DNA from: Burkholderia lata | Lineage (GTDB): Bacteria; Pseudomonadota; Gammaproteobacteria; Burkholderiales; Burkholderiaceae | DNA length: 64,000 nt | Direction of reading: 5' to 3' | NCBI RefSeq assembly: GCF_902499335.1 | Contig: NZ_CABVQK010000014.1 | Location: forward strand, 1 to 64,000 | Shown: piece after piece, positions 24,783-32,881 of the stretch | How the letters are laid out: each line of letters begins with the position of its first letter | Position numbering within the stretch: position 1 is the stretch's first letter | Translations under genes and position numbers: made by a program | Notes under the pieces: generated by a model | Told to the model about the DNA's origin: nothing | The model's database searches: none | Seen by the model: only the letters and a program-made list of their open reading frames with translations

Positions 24783-25562
24783 ATGAATTCCCAGACTCAG
24801 AAGCTTTTCGTCGACGATCTGCACAAGCGGTACGGCGACAACGAGGTGCTCAAGGGCGTGTCGCTGAAGGCGAACTCGGGCGACGTGATCAGCGTGATCG
24901 GCTCGTCCGGCTCCGGCAAGAGCACGATGCTCCGCTGCATCAACTTCCTCGAGCAGCCGAATGCGGGCCGCATCGTCGTCGACGGCGAGGAAGTGCGCAC
25001 GACGCCCGACAAGACGGGCGCGCTGCGCGCGGCCGATACGAAGCAGCTGCAGCGCGTGCGCACCAAGCTGTCGATGGTGTTCCAGCACTTCAATCTCTGG
25101 TCGCACATGAACGTGATCGAGAACGTGATGGAAGCACCCGTGAACGTGCTCGGCATCCCGAAGAAGGAAGCCGAGGATCGCGCACGCGAGTATCTCGAGA
25201 AAGTCGGCCTCGCACCGCGCGTCGAGAAGCAATATCCGTCGCACCTGTCGGGCGGCCAGCAGCAGCGCGTGGCGATTGCGCGGGCGCTCGCGATGCATCC
25301 GGACGTGATGCTGTTCGACGAGCCGACGTCGGCGCTCGACCCGGAACTGGTGGGCGAAGTGCTGAAGGTGATGCAGAAGCTCGCCGAGGAAGGCCGCACG
25401 ATGATCGTCGTCACGCACGAGATGGGCTTTGCGCGCAACGTGTCGAACCACGTGATGTTCCTGCACCAGGGTCGCGTCGAGGAAGAAGGCGTGCCGTCCG
25501 AGGTGTTCGCCAACCCGAAGAGCGAACGCCTGCGCGGGTTCCTGTCGGGCAGCCTCAAGTAA
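24783..25562 (+). CDS. hisP: Basic amino-acid ABC transporter ATPase HisP-like
   Basis: A 259-residue cytoplasmic ATPase that powers import through the two permeases. Walker A GSSGSGKST, Q-loop VFQHFNLWSHM, signature LSGGQQQRVAIARAL, Walker B VMLFDEPTSALDPEL and the switch His in VVTHEMGFAR are all present. The insertion with VRTTPDKTGALRAAD is typical of HisP. The ATG at 24783 is used. The operon ends here with a terminator. Confidence 0.95.
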   Translation: MNSQTQKLFVDDLHKRYGDNEVLKGVSLKANSGDVISVIGSSGSGKSTMLRCINFLEQPNAGRIVVDGEEVRTTPDKTGALRAADTKQLQRVRTKLSMVFQHFNLWSHMNVIENVMEAPVNVLGIPKKEAEDRAREYLEKVGLAPRVEKQYPSHLSGGQQQRVAIARALAMHPDVMLFDEPTSALDPELVGEVLKVMQKLAEEGRTMIVVTHEMGFARNVSNHVMFLHQGRVEEEGVPSEVFANPKSERLRGFLSGSLK

Positions 25563-25577
25563 CGCACGCCGCACGAG

Positions 25578-25612
25578 CGGGCGCCCGCGGTTCGCCGCGC
25601 GGCGCCCGTTTT
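25578..25612. terminator. Terminator between the ABC operon and the convergent GNAT gene
   Basis: CGGGCGCC (25578-25585) pairs with GGCGCCCG (25601-25608), with extra pairing in the loop, then TTTT. It lies 5 bases before the stop of the convergent gene, so it may serve the plus-strand operon mainly. Confidence 0.8.
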
Positions 25613-25616
25613 GCGT

Positions 25617-26114
25617 TTACGCGGCGCTCACCGGCGCGCTGTCGGCGAACGCGCGCAGTTCGTCGCCCGCGAGCCGGTAACGCACCCATTCGCTCTGCGG
25701 CGCCGCGCCGACGCTTTCATAGAAGCGGATCGCCGGCTCGTTCCAGTCGAGCACGCTCCACTCGAAACGGCCGCAGCCCGACTCGACCGCGATCCGCGCG
25801 AGCGCCTTCAGCAGCCGCAGCCCGGCGCCCGCGCCGCGAAAACGCGGGGACACGTACAGATCCTCGAGATACAGCCCCTGCCGGGCGAGCCACGTCGAAT
25901 ACGAGAAGAAATACACGGCGAAGCCGGCCGGCTCGCCGTCGACCTCGCACATCAGCGCGCGAGCCGGCGATCCTTCACCGAACAGGCTGCGCTCGAGCGA
26001 CGCGGGCGTCGCGACCACTTCGTGCTCCGCCTTCTCGTAGATGGCCAGCTCGGTAATGAAACGCAGGATCTGCGGCACGTCGGCGACGGTGGCGGAACGG
26101 ATGTCGATTTGCAC
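25617..26114 (-). CDS. GNAT N-acetyltransferase, diamine acetyltransferase-like
   Basis: A 165-residue acetyl-CoA-dependent transferase. The acetyl-CoA site is LYVSPRFRGAGAGLRLLKAL and the family opening is IRSATVADVPQILRFITELA. The combination of YEKAEHEV near residue 25, FFSYSTW, and LEDLYV resembles spermidine/diamine acetyltransferases (SSAT type), but the acceptor could be another amine. It is a single gene ending at the terminator of the amino-acid transporter operon. Confidence 0.87.
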   Translation of the reverse strand: MQIDIRSATVADVPQILRFITELAIYEKAEHEVVATPASLERSLFGEGSPARALMCEVDGEPAGFAVYFFSYSTWLARQGLYLEDLYVSPRFRGAGAGLRLLKALARIAVESGCGRFEWSVLDWNEPAIRFYESVGAAPQSEWVRYRLAGDELRAFADSAPVSAA

Positions 26115-26247
26115 GGGTTGAGCCCTCCTCCGGCCCGGACTTGAAACGGAAAACAGTGCCGCGCAGCCGCGCTGGCACCAATCAGATCGTCATGCTACGT
26201 TCATGCAGCGCCTGCAGGAAGTGCAGTTTCTTCATCCGGACCTGAAC

Positions 26248-27174
26248 ATGATGCATCCCGATCTACGCCGTCTCGACCTGAACCTGCTGCTCGTGTTCGA
26301 CGCGCTGTACCGCCACCGGTCCGTCGCCGCGGCCGCGCACGAACTCGCGTTGAGCCCGTCCGCGCTGAGCCACGCGCTGGCACGGCTGCGCGACGCGATC
26401 GGCGATGCGCTGTTCGTGCGCCTCGGCAACGAGATGCAGCCGACCGTGCGCGCCGACGACATCGCCACCTGGGCCGGCGACGCGCTCGATGCGATGTCGA
26501 AGGGGCTCGCCCGCGCGCGCCGCTTCGATCCCGCGCAAAGCGACCACACGTTCGTGTTCGCGGCGACCGACTACACGGCATTCGCCGTGCTGCCGGCGTT
26601 TCTCGCGCGCATCCAGCATGTCGCGCCGCGGTTGCGGATCCGCGTCGTGCATTCCGACCGGAAGATCTCCGTCGACGAACTCGCGGCCGGCCGCATCGAT
26701 TTCGCGCTGGGCTATCACGAGGAGTCAGCCGCCGACGCGCCGGGCATCGAGGACTTCGACTGGTTCTCCGACGACTACGTCGTGATCGCGAGCGCAACGC
26801 ATCCGGACATCCGCCGGCGGCTGACGCTCGACCAGTACCTGGCGGCACGTCACGTGGTCGTCACGCCGTGGAACGAGTCGCGCGGCGTCGTCGACCATGT
26901 GCTCGACCGGCTCGGCCTCGCGCGGCAGGTCGCCGTGCAGTTGCCGACCGTGCTGGCCGCACCGTTCGTGATCGCGGAATCCGCGCTGCTGATGACCGTG
27001 CCGAACCGCGCCGCGCAGGCGCTGCGGCACGCGGCGCCGATCCGCATCTTTCCGGCGCCGTTCGAGATCCCGCGCTACACCGTGAAGGTCTACTCGCACG
27101 CGAAGCATGCGCGCACCGATGCGCATCGCTGGATTCGCGCGCAGTTGCTTGACGCTAGACCGGAGCCCGCCTGA
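26248..27174 (+). CDS. LysR-family transcriptional regulator
   Basis: A 308-residue regulator. The N-terminal winged helix (about 5-65) has LDLNLLLVFDALYRHRSVA and the recognition helix LSPSALSHALARLRD. The C-terminal effector domain resembles the NodD/NahR/PcpR branch (ALGYHEE near residue 150). It is divergent from the GNAT gene (133 bases between starts), the classic LysR arrangement, so that gene is a likely target. The tandem ATG codons at 26248/26251 are both feasible and the ribosome site is weak; an ATG at 26203 would add 15 residues. Confidence 0.9.
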   Translation: MMHPDLRRLDLNLLLVFDALYRHRSVAAAAHELALSPSALSHALARLRDAIGDALFVRLGNEMQPTVRADDIATWAGDALDAMSKGLARARRFDPAQSDHTFVFAATDYTAFAVLPAFLARIQHVAPRLRIRVVHSDRKISVDELAAGRIDFALGYHEESAADAPGIEDFDWFSDDYVVIASATHPDIRRRLTLDQYLAARHVVVTPWNESRGVVDHVLDRLGLARQVAVQLPTVLAAPFVIAESALLMTVPNRAAQALRHAAPIRIFPAPFEIPRYTVKVYSHAKHARTDAHRWIRAQLLDARPEPA

Positions 27175-27371
27175 CCGACGCGCGCCGGTACACCGCGTTG
27201 CGCGTTGCCGGGCAAGCGCTACAGGCTCCGGCCGGCGACGGCCGGTAGCCGCCCATTCATTACGAAATACTTACCAATCCATCGAATCCGGCGCTTACGC
27301 CCGCACCTCCACAACGTCAATAGTGGCAATCCTTGACCCCTGTTTTAGAAACTCGTGTCTCCCTTGCGGGA

Positions 27372-27401
27372 CAAGGGTTTTCCGTTAATTGCAAACCCTT
27401 G
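27372..27401. repeat. Perfect 9-base inverted repeat upstream of porin
   Basis: CAAGGGTTT at 27372-27380 and AAACCCTTG at 27393-27401, separated by 12 bases. No T-run follows on the plus strand. It may be a protein-binding site or a leader hairpin. Confidence 0.7.
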
Positions 27402-27485
27402 GCGTACCTGTTGCGCACCGTGTTGCATGGCAATTTGGCGACAGGTGTTAGTCAAACAACGATTTCCATCGCCACAAAATTGTAT

Positions 27486-27516
27486 TTTTGCTAAATTAGT
27501 AACCAAAGTAGCAAAA
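27486..27516. promoter_or_regulatory. 8-base inverted repeat, operator candidate for porin
   Basis: TTTTGCTA (27486-27493) and TAGCAAAA (27509-27516) with a 15-base spacer, in the most AT-rich part of the porin upstream region. Arm spacing of about two helical turns suits a dimeric regulator; the identity of the regulator is unknown. Confidence 0.55.
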
Positions 27517-27741
27517 CGAAGTTCGTGAAATGTAGTTTAGCTTCACGACACTACAAGGAGACCCGCAGGCCGATCCGGCTGCGCGGGACCGCTCAACGGT
27601 CTTTCCGTCCGCTTGCCCGCGTGCCGCGCTTACCGGCCCTGCACGAGGTCTCCCTGGTTATCCCGCTTTTGCCCGGCGCTCGTCGCTCCGGGCATCTCGT
27701 GCAGTTCTGGGTTGACTTTTTGACAGGGTATGGAGGAGACG

Positions 27742-28818
27742 ATGAAGAAAGCTTTGGTCGCGGCCGCGCTGATGGCTGCTGGGGTGGTGACGGCGCACGC
27801 GCAGAGCAGCGTTACGCTGTATGGCCGCCTGGATGCCGGCCTCGAGTACATGAACGGCCTGCAAAACGGCCACCAAGTGCGCGCGGAAAGCGGCGACTGG
27901 GGCACGAGCCTGTGGGGCTTGAAGGGCAGCGAGGACATCGGTGGCGGCAACAAGATCCTGTTCCACCTCGAAGGCGCGTTCAACACGATGACGGGCGGCT
28001 TCAGCGGCTCGATCTGGGATCGTTTCGCAACCGTCGGTATCTCGAACGACCGCTACGGTACGCTGCTGTTGGGTCGTGAGCTCGCGATCGCCAACGGCGT
28101 GTGGGACTTCGACCCGTTCGGCCAGTCGGCCTGGTCGACGGCATCGCTGGTGCGCGGCCGCAACTGGAACAAGACCAGCAACAACGTGTCGTACCAGTCG
28201 CCGCAGTTCTACGGCCTCGACTTCTACGGCCAGTTCTCGTTCTCGAACTCGACCAGCTTCAACGGCAACACGACGGCCGGCCAACCGGGCCGTGCAGCCG
28301 GCGCGCAGGTCACCTATACGAATTCGCTGTTCCAGTTGCGCGGCATCTACGACGAAACGCGCGACAGCAACGGCCGCTTCTCGGACGTGTTCAACTACTC
28401 GCGTGAATACTTCGCGGGCGTGAACGTGTTCCTCGGCCAGTTCAAGGTGCAAGCGGCCTACCAGGCATCGCGCGCGGACGGCAGCGGCGGCCCGGCAGTG
28501 AACGCCGGCGTGACGGGCACCCAGCAGGTCTGGGGCGGCGTGACGTGGCAGGCAACGCCGGCAGCGGCGCTGATCGCGGCCGTGTATCACGTGAACGCGA
28601 ACCATGGCGGCGGCAACGCGAACATCTACACGGTCGGCGGCTCGTACAACATCTCGAAGCGCACGCTGTTCGACCTGCAGGTCGCGACGGTGCGCAACAG
28701 CAAGAACGCCAACTTCGGCCTGAACGCGAACGGCGCCGGTACGGCCGTGTCGACGGGCAACCCGAATCCGGGCGGCAGCCAGACCGGCGTCTACGCCGGT
28801 ATCCAGCACCTGTTCTGA
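27742..28818 (+). CDS. Outer-membrane porin, Gram-negative type 4 (OpcP/OmpC-like)
   Basis: A 358-residue outer-membrane porin, expected as a 16-strand beta-barrel trimer for small hydrophilic solutes. The signal peptide is residues 1-20 (MKKALVAAALMAAGVVTAHA, then QSSVTLYG). The opening VTLYGRLDAGLEY, the segment SLWGLKGSEDIGGGNKILFHLEG (family pattern), and the final GVYAGIQHLF with terminal Phe are hallmarks of the beta-proteobacterial porin family. The ATG at 27742 has a GGAGGAGA ribosome site. It is a single gene with a long regulatory region and its own terminator. Confidence 0.95.
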   Translation: MKKALVAAALMAAGVVTAHAQSSVTLYGRLDAGLEYMNGLQNGHQVRAESGDWGTSLWGLKGSEDIGGGNKILFHLEGAFNTMTGGFSGSIWDRFATVGISNDRYGTLLLGRELAIANGVWDFDPFGQSAWSTASLVRGRNWNKTSNNVSYQSPQFYGLDFYGQFSFSNSTSFNGNTTAGQPGRAAGAQVTYTNSLFQLRGIYDETRDSNGRFSDVFNYSREYFAGVNVFLGQFKVQAAYQASRADGSGGPAVNAGVTGTQQVWGGVTWQATPAAALIAAVYHVNANHGGGNANIYTVGGSYNISKRTLFDLQVATVRNSKNANFGLNANGAGTAVSTGNPNPGGSQTGVYAGIQHLF

Positions 28819-28878
28819 TCGGGCGCCGTCAAAGAACGATTCGGCAACACTTTCCACGCTGCTGCGAGAGGCGCGTAT

Positions 28879-28914
28879 CGGTGCGGTACCCAACCGGGTA
28901 TCGCACCGTTTTTT
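28879..28914 (+). terminator. Rho-independent terminator after porin
   Basis: CGGTGCGGTACCC (28879-28891) pairs with GGGTATCGCACCG (28896-28908) with one mismatch and a 4-base loop, then six T. Confidence 0.9.
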
Positions 28915-28955
28915 ATTGGCGGGCCGTCTTCGCGGCCCATCAGCGAATGCGGGGC

Positions 28956-29294
28956 TCAGACCGCCGCTTCGTTCTCTTCGCCGGTGCGGATGCGGATCAC
29001 GCGCTCGACGTCCGACACGAAGATCTTGCCGTCGCCGATCTTGCCGGTGCGCGCCGCGCCGATCACCGCATCGATCACCTGGTCGACCTGCGCTTCCGCG
29101 ACGACCACCTCGATCTTCATCTTCGGCAGGAAGTCGACGACGTATTCCGCGCCGCGATACAGCTCGGTATGGCCCTTCTGGCGGCCAAAGCCCTTCACTT
29201 CCGTCACGGTCAGGCCCGTGAGACCCACTTCGGCGAGCGCTTCGCGGACTTCGTCCAGCTTGAACGGCTTGATGATGGCAGTGATGCGTTTCAT
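28956..29294 (-). CDS. glnB: P-II nitrogen regulatory protein
   Basis: A 112-residue trimeric signal protein that reports 2-oxoglutarate, ATP/ADP and nitrogen status to glutamine synthetase control. The T-loop GAEYVVDFLPK carries Tyr51, the uridylylation site. GRQKGHTELYRG and the C-terminal signature TGKIGDGKIFV are intact. It lies 83 bases after nadE on the same strand and there is no amtB beside it, which favours the glnB rather than the glnK paralogue; sequence alone does not prove this. Confidence 0.93.
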   Translation of the reverse strand: MKRITAIIKPFKLDEVREALAEVGLTGLTVTEVKGFGRQKGHTELYRGAEYVVDFLPKMKIEVVVAEAQVDQVIDAVIGAARTGKIGDGKIFVSDVERVIRIRTGEENEAAV

Positions 29295-29377
29295 GGTGGT
29301 TGTCCCCCAATGCTCGTTTGGATGAAAAATCGCGACCCCGATTGTAAGCCTGCGAGCCGCATGCGGCCCAGCACGGC

Positions 29378-31084
29378 TCAATCGAGACGTTCGGTAAACC
29401 GTGACGTGATCGGGTAGCGCCAGTCGCGCCCGAATGCGCGATGCGTGACGCGAATGCCGATCGGCGCCTGGCGGCGCTTGTATTCGTTGATCTTGATGAG
29501 CCGCGTCACGCGCTCGACGTCGGCCTGCGCATAACCGGCCGCGACGATCTCGGCGAGCGGCCGGTCCTCTTCCATGTACATCCGCATGATCGCATCGAGT
29601 ACGTCGTACGGCGGCAGGCTGTCCTGGTCGGTCTGGTTCTCGCGCAGCTCGGCCGACGGTGCCCGCGTAAGGATCCGTTCGGGGATCACGTCGCGCAGCG
29701 CGTAGTCGGCCGTTTCGTTGCGATAGCGGCAGAGCCGGTACACGAGCGTCTTCGCAATGTCCTTGATCACCGCGAACCCGCCGGCCATGTCGCCGTACAG
29801 CGTGCAGTAGCCGACCGCCATTTCGCTCTTGTTGCCGGTCGTCAGCACGATCGAGCCGAATTTGTTCGACAGCGCCATCAGCAGCGTGCCGCGGATGCGC
29901 GCCTGGATGTTCTCCTCCGTCGCGTCTTCCGCGCGGCCCGCGAACTCGCCCGCGAGCGACGCGCGAAACGCATCGAACATCGGCGCGATCGCGATCTCGT
30001 CGTAGCGCACGCCGACGCGCCGCGCCATCTCCGCCGCGTCGGTGGTCGAGATGCCGGCCGTGAAGCGCGACGGCATCATCACCGCGCGTACCCGCTCGGG
30101 CCCGAGCGCATCGCATGCGACGGCCAGCACCAGCGCGGAATCGACACCGCCCGACAGCCCGATCAGCGCCCCCGGAAAACCGTTCTTGCCGATGTAGTCG
30201 CGCACCCCCGTCACGAGCGCACGGTACACCTGCGCGTCCGTCGACAGCTCGGGCGCGATCGCACCCGGCAGCGGCCGCGCACCGTCGAATTCGACGATCG
30301 CGTGCCCTTCGTCGAACTGCGGCATCTTCGCGACGAGCGCGCCCTGCGCGTCGAGCACGAACGAACCGCCGTCGAACACGAGTTCGTCCTGGCCGCCGAC
30401 GAGGTTCACGTACACCATCGGCAGCCCGGTTTCGCGAATCCGCGCGCGCAGGATGTCGAAGCGCACCGCTTCCTTGTTCATGTGGTACGGCGAGCCGTTC
30501 GGGATCAGCAGCACCTGCGCGCCGGCCGCCTTCGCGATCTGCGCGGCCGATGCATGCCAAGCGTCCTCGCAGATGATCACGCCGTATTTCACGCCGTTCA
30601 GCTCGAACACGAGCGGCTCGGCGTCGGTCGCGAAATAGCGCTTCTCGTCGAACACTTCCGCGTTCGGCAGATCCTGCTTGCGGTAGGTGCCGACGATCTC
30701 GCCGCCGACGATCAGCGACACCGCGTTGTAGGTATCGGTGGGCGGCACGCCGCGCTCGATCGGACGGTTTGCATTACCATCGACGGCTGGCGCGTGCGCG
30801 CCTTCGCCCGCGCCCCGCAGCGGATGGCCGACCAGCACCGCGAGCCCGTCGAACGCCTTCAACGCGCCGGCGAGCGCGTCGAGCGCGGCCGCGGCCGCCG
30901 CATAGAACGCGGGCCGCAGCAGCAGGTCTTCCGGCGGATAGCCGGACAGCGCGAGTTCAGGCGCGACCATCAGCTGCGCACCATCGTTGTGCGCGGCACG
31001 TGCGGCCGCGACGATCCGCGCGACGTTGCCGGCGAAGTCGCCGACGGTGACGTTGATCTGGGCGAGAGCGAGTCGGGTCATCAT
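29378..31084 (-). CDS. nadE: Glutamine-dependent NAD+ synthase
   Basis: A two-domain cytoplasmic enzyme of 568 residues that amidates nicotinic acid adenine dinucleotide to NAD+. The N-terminal nitrilase-like glutaminase domain (about 1-255) shows the catalytic words APELALSGYPPED (Glu) and GVIICEDAWH (Cys). The C-terminal synthase domain has the PP-loop GLSGGVDSALVLA and TTGNKSEMAVGY. Tandem ATG codons at 31084 and 31081 are both possible. It leads an apparent nadE-glnB unit, joining NAD and nitrogen metabolism, and is divergent from the FemAB-like gene. Confidence 0.95.
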   Translation of the reverse strand: MMTRLALAQINVTVGDFAGNVARIVAAARAAHNDGAQLMVAPELALSGYPPEDLLLRPAFYAAAAAALDALAGALKAFDGLAVLVGHPLRGAGEGAHAPAVDGNANRPIERGVPPTDTYNAVSLIVGGEIVGTYRKQDLPNAEVFDEKRYFATDAEPLVFELNGVKYGVIICEDAWHASAAQIAKAAGAQVLLIPNGSPYHMNKEAVRFDILRARIRETGLPMVYVNLVGGQDELVFDGGSFVLDAQGALVAKMPQFDEGHAIVEFDGARPLPGAIAPELSTDAQVYRALVTGVRDYIGKNGFPGALIGLSGGVDSALVLAVACDALGPERVRAVMMPSRFTAGISTTDAAEMARRVGVRYDEIAIAPMFDAFRASLAGEFAGRAEDATEENIQARIRGTLLMALSNKFGSIVLTTGNKSEMAVGYCTLYGDMAGGFAVIKDIAKTLVYRLCRYRNETADYALRDVIPERILTRAPSAELRENQTDQDSLPPYDVLDAIMRMYMEEDRPLAEIVAAGYAQADVERVTRLIKINEYKRRQAPIGIRVTHRAFGRDWRYPITSRFTERLD

Positions 31085-31194
31085 GGCGGGATCGGCGCAG
31101 CCCGGCGGCGCGCCCTGAACGGCTGACGAAATCGTCCCGGTGCGGGCCGCGCAGGCCCTCGCATCCGGCGACACAGAACAGTACGGATTCACGC

Positions 31195-32373
31195 TTGAAA
31201 CACGAACGCATCGATTATCGCACGGGCATCCTGTCGTCCCCCTCGGAGGTACCGGCCGACGAATGGAACGCGCTGCTCGCCCGCGACGCGCAGCCGACGC
31301 CCTTCCTGCGCCACGAATTCCTCGACGCGCTGCACGTCGCGCGCTGCGCGGTCGACGATACCGGCTGGTCGCCGCACTTCGTCACGCTGACCGACCCGCG
31401 CACCGGCCGCCTCGCGGCCGCCGCGCCCGTCTACGCGAAGCAGCATTCGTACGGCGAATACGTGTTCGACTGGGCGTGGGCCGACGCGTACCAGCGCAAC
31501 GACCTGCCCTACTACCCGAAGCTGCTGTGCGCGGTGCCGTTCACGCCCGTGCAGGGCACGCGCCTGCTCGCGGCCGACGACGATGCGCGCCGCCGGCTCG
31601 CGGCCACGCTGCTCGCGTTCGCCGAGCAGAGCGACGTGTCGTCGCTGCACGTGCTGTTCCCGACCGGCGACGAAGCGGCGCTCCTCGAATCGATGGGGAT
31701 GATGCTGCGCGAAGGCGTGCAGTTCCACTGGCTCAACGACGGCTACCGCCACTTCGACGATTTCCTCGGCACGCTCGAGCAGAAGAAGCGCAAGAACATC
31801 CGCGCGGAGCGGCGCAAGGTGCACGACGCGGGCGTGACGTTCCGGCGGCTCACCGGCGACCAGATCACCGACGCCGACTGGCGCTTCTTCTCGCGCTGCT
31901 ACCGGCAGACCTATCGCGAACACTATTCGAGCCCGTACCTGAACCTCGACTTCTTCCGCACGATCGGCGCGACGATGCCCGAGAACCTGCTGCTCGTGAT
32001 CGCCGAAGCCGACGGCCAGCCGATCGCGAGTGCGCTCGCCGTCTACCGGCGCGGCGAACACGGCGGCGGCACGCTGTACGGCCGCTACTGGGGCGCGGTC
32101 GAGCACGTGCCCTGCCTGCATTTCGAAACGGCCTACTACCAGTTGCTCGAATTCTGCATCGAGGCCGGGCTCGACACGTTCGAAGGCGGCGCGCAGGGCG
32201 AACACAAGCTCGCGCGCGGCTTCCTGCCGACCGTCACGCACTCCGCCCACTGGCTCGCGCACCCGGCGTTCTCGGACGCGGTCGCGCGCTTTCTCGAACG
32301 CGAGACCGAGCATATCCACTCGTATGTCGACGAACTGCGCGAACACGATCCGTTCCGGCGCGGCACCGAGTAA
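31195..32373 (+). CDS. FemAB-like GNAT protein (DUF482 family)
   Basis: A 392-residue soluble protein of the DUF482/FemAB-like group, a double GNAT fold thought to transfer amino acids or acyl groups, possibly in cell-envelope metabolism. Family words include PTPFLRHEFLDALH, FDWAWADAYQRN, the basic patch LEQKKRKNIRAERRKV, and the C-terminal FEGGAQGEHKLARGFLP. No ATG exists near the N-terminus; TTG at 31195 is the best start, with no strong ribosome site visible, so the first few residues are uncertain. It is divergent from nadE. Biochemical role unproven. Confidence 0.88.
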   Translation: MKHERIDYRTGILSSPSEVPADEWNALLARDAQPTPFLRHEFLDALHVARCAVDDTGWSPHFVTLTDPRTGRLAAAAPVYAKQHSYGEYVFDWAWADAYQRNDLPYYPKLLCAVPFTPVQGTRLLAADDDARRRLAATLLAFAEQSDVSSLHVLFPTGDEAALLESMGMMLREGVQFHWLNDGYRHFDDFLGTLEQKKRKNIRAERRKVHDAGVTFRRLTGDQITDADWRFFSRCYRQTYREHYSSPYLNLDFFRTIGATMPENLLLVIAEADGQPIASALAVYRRGEHGGGTLYGRYWGAVEHVPCLHFETAYYQLLEFCIEAGLDTFEGGAQGEHKLARGFLPTVTHSAHWLAHPAFSDAVARFLERETEHIHSYVDELREHDPFRRGTE

Positions 32374-32391
32374 CTTCATCAAGCGCACCGA

Positions 32392-32425
32392 CATGCGGCG
32401 AAGCCACGACCGGCTTCGCCGCATG
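32392..32425. repeat. Perfect 14-base hairpin between convergent genes
   Basis: CATGCGGCGAAGCC (32392-32405) and GGCTTCGCCGCATG (32412-32425) pair fully around a 6-base loop. No T-run flanks it on either strand. It could end transcription for both sides with Rho help, or be a dispersed repeat element. Confidence 0.7.
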
Positions 32426-32445
32426 CCACACGGCGTAGCTTCGGC

Positions 32446-32736
32446 TCAGTGCGCAGCGAGCATCACCGTCGTCGACAGCGCCTGCGGATCGCGCGACGAA
32501 GCAGCCGCCGACAGCCCGTAGCTGCTCGCGGCGATCCGCCACGCATGCGCGTTCGCATCCCAGGTCGCGAAGCGCTGCGCCGGCACCGCGACGCTGACGG
32601 TGCGCACGTCGCCCGGCTGCAGCGCGACCTTGGCCCAGCCGACGAGGCGCTTCGGCGGCTCACCGAGCGACGCGGGCAGTACCGTCATCGCGTACGCGGA
32701 CACAATCGTCGAACACCGGAACAGCGAAGTTTTCAT
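32446..32736 (-). pseudogene. Remnant of a family-3 beta-glucosidase (N-terminal leader joined to C-terminal Fn3-like domain)
   Basis: A 96-codon open frame with a perfect AGGAGG ribosome site 4 bases before the ATG at 32736. The first 19 residues (MKTSLFRCSTIVSAYAMTV) look like a start or signal region. Residues 20-96 match the Fn3-like C-terminal domain of glycoside hydrolase family 3 beta-glucosidases: PASLGEPPKRLVGWAKVALQ, then PGDVRTVSVAVP, WDANAHAWRIAASSYGLS and SSRD. Full enzymes are 700-850 residues, so the catalytic domains are missing. An in-frame internal deletion would give this. The short product may still be made but cannot be a glucosidase. Confidence 0.8.
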
Positions 32737-32881
32737 TGATCCTCCTGAATCGATCTGTTGTACTTGTCGCCACACTCCAGCGTCCCAGTTAAAAAAAATC
32801 GACCGGTCACCATGCTTGACCGGCAGGAGCAGCACTTGACCTCTCGCAGCGGGGGCAATCCCGAAGGTCATGGAGAGAGAC

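Larger units (their letters stand above)
27175..27741 (+). promoter_or_regulatory. Long AT-rich upstream region of the porin gene
   Basis: About 570 bases with no gene. From 27250 to 27560 the base composition drops well below the neighbours. It holds several inverted repeats: CAAGGGTTT/AAACCCTTG (27372-27401), TTTTGCTA/TAGCAAAA (27486-27516) and CGTGAA/TTCACG (27524-27547). This fits a heavily regulated porin promoter with a long leader. A clear -35/-10 pair was not found. Confidence 0.65.
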
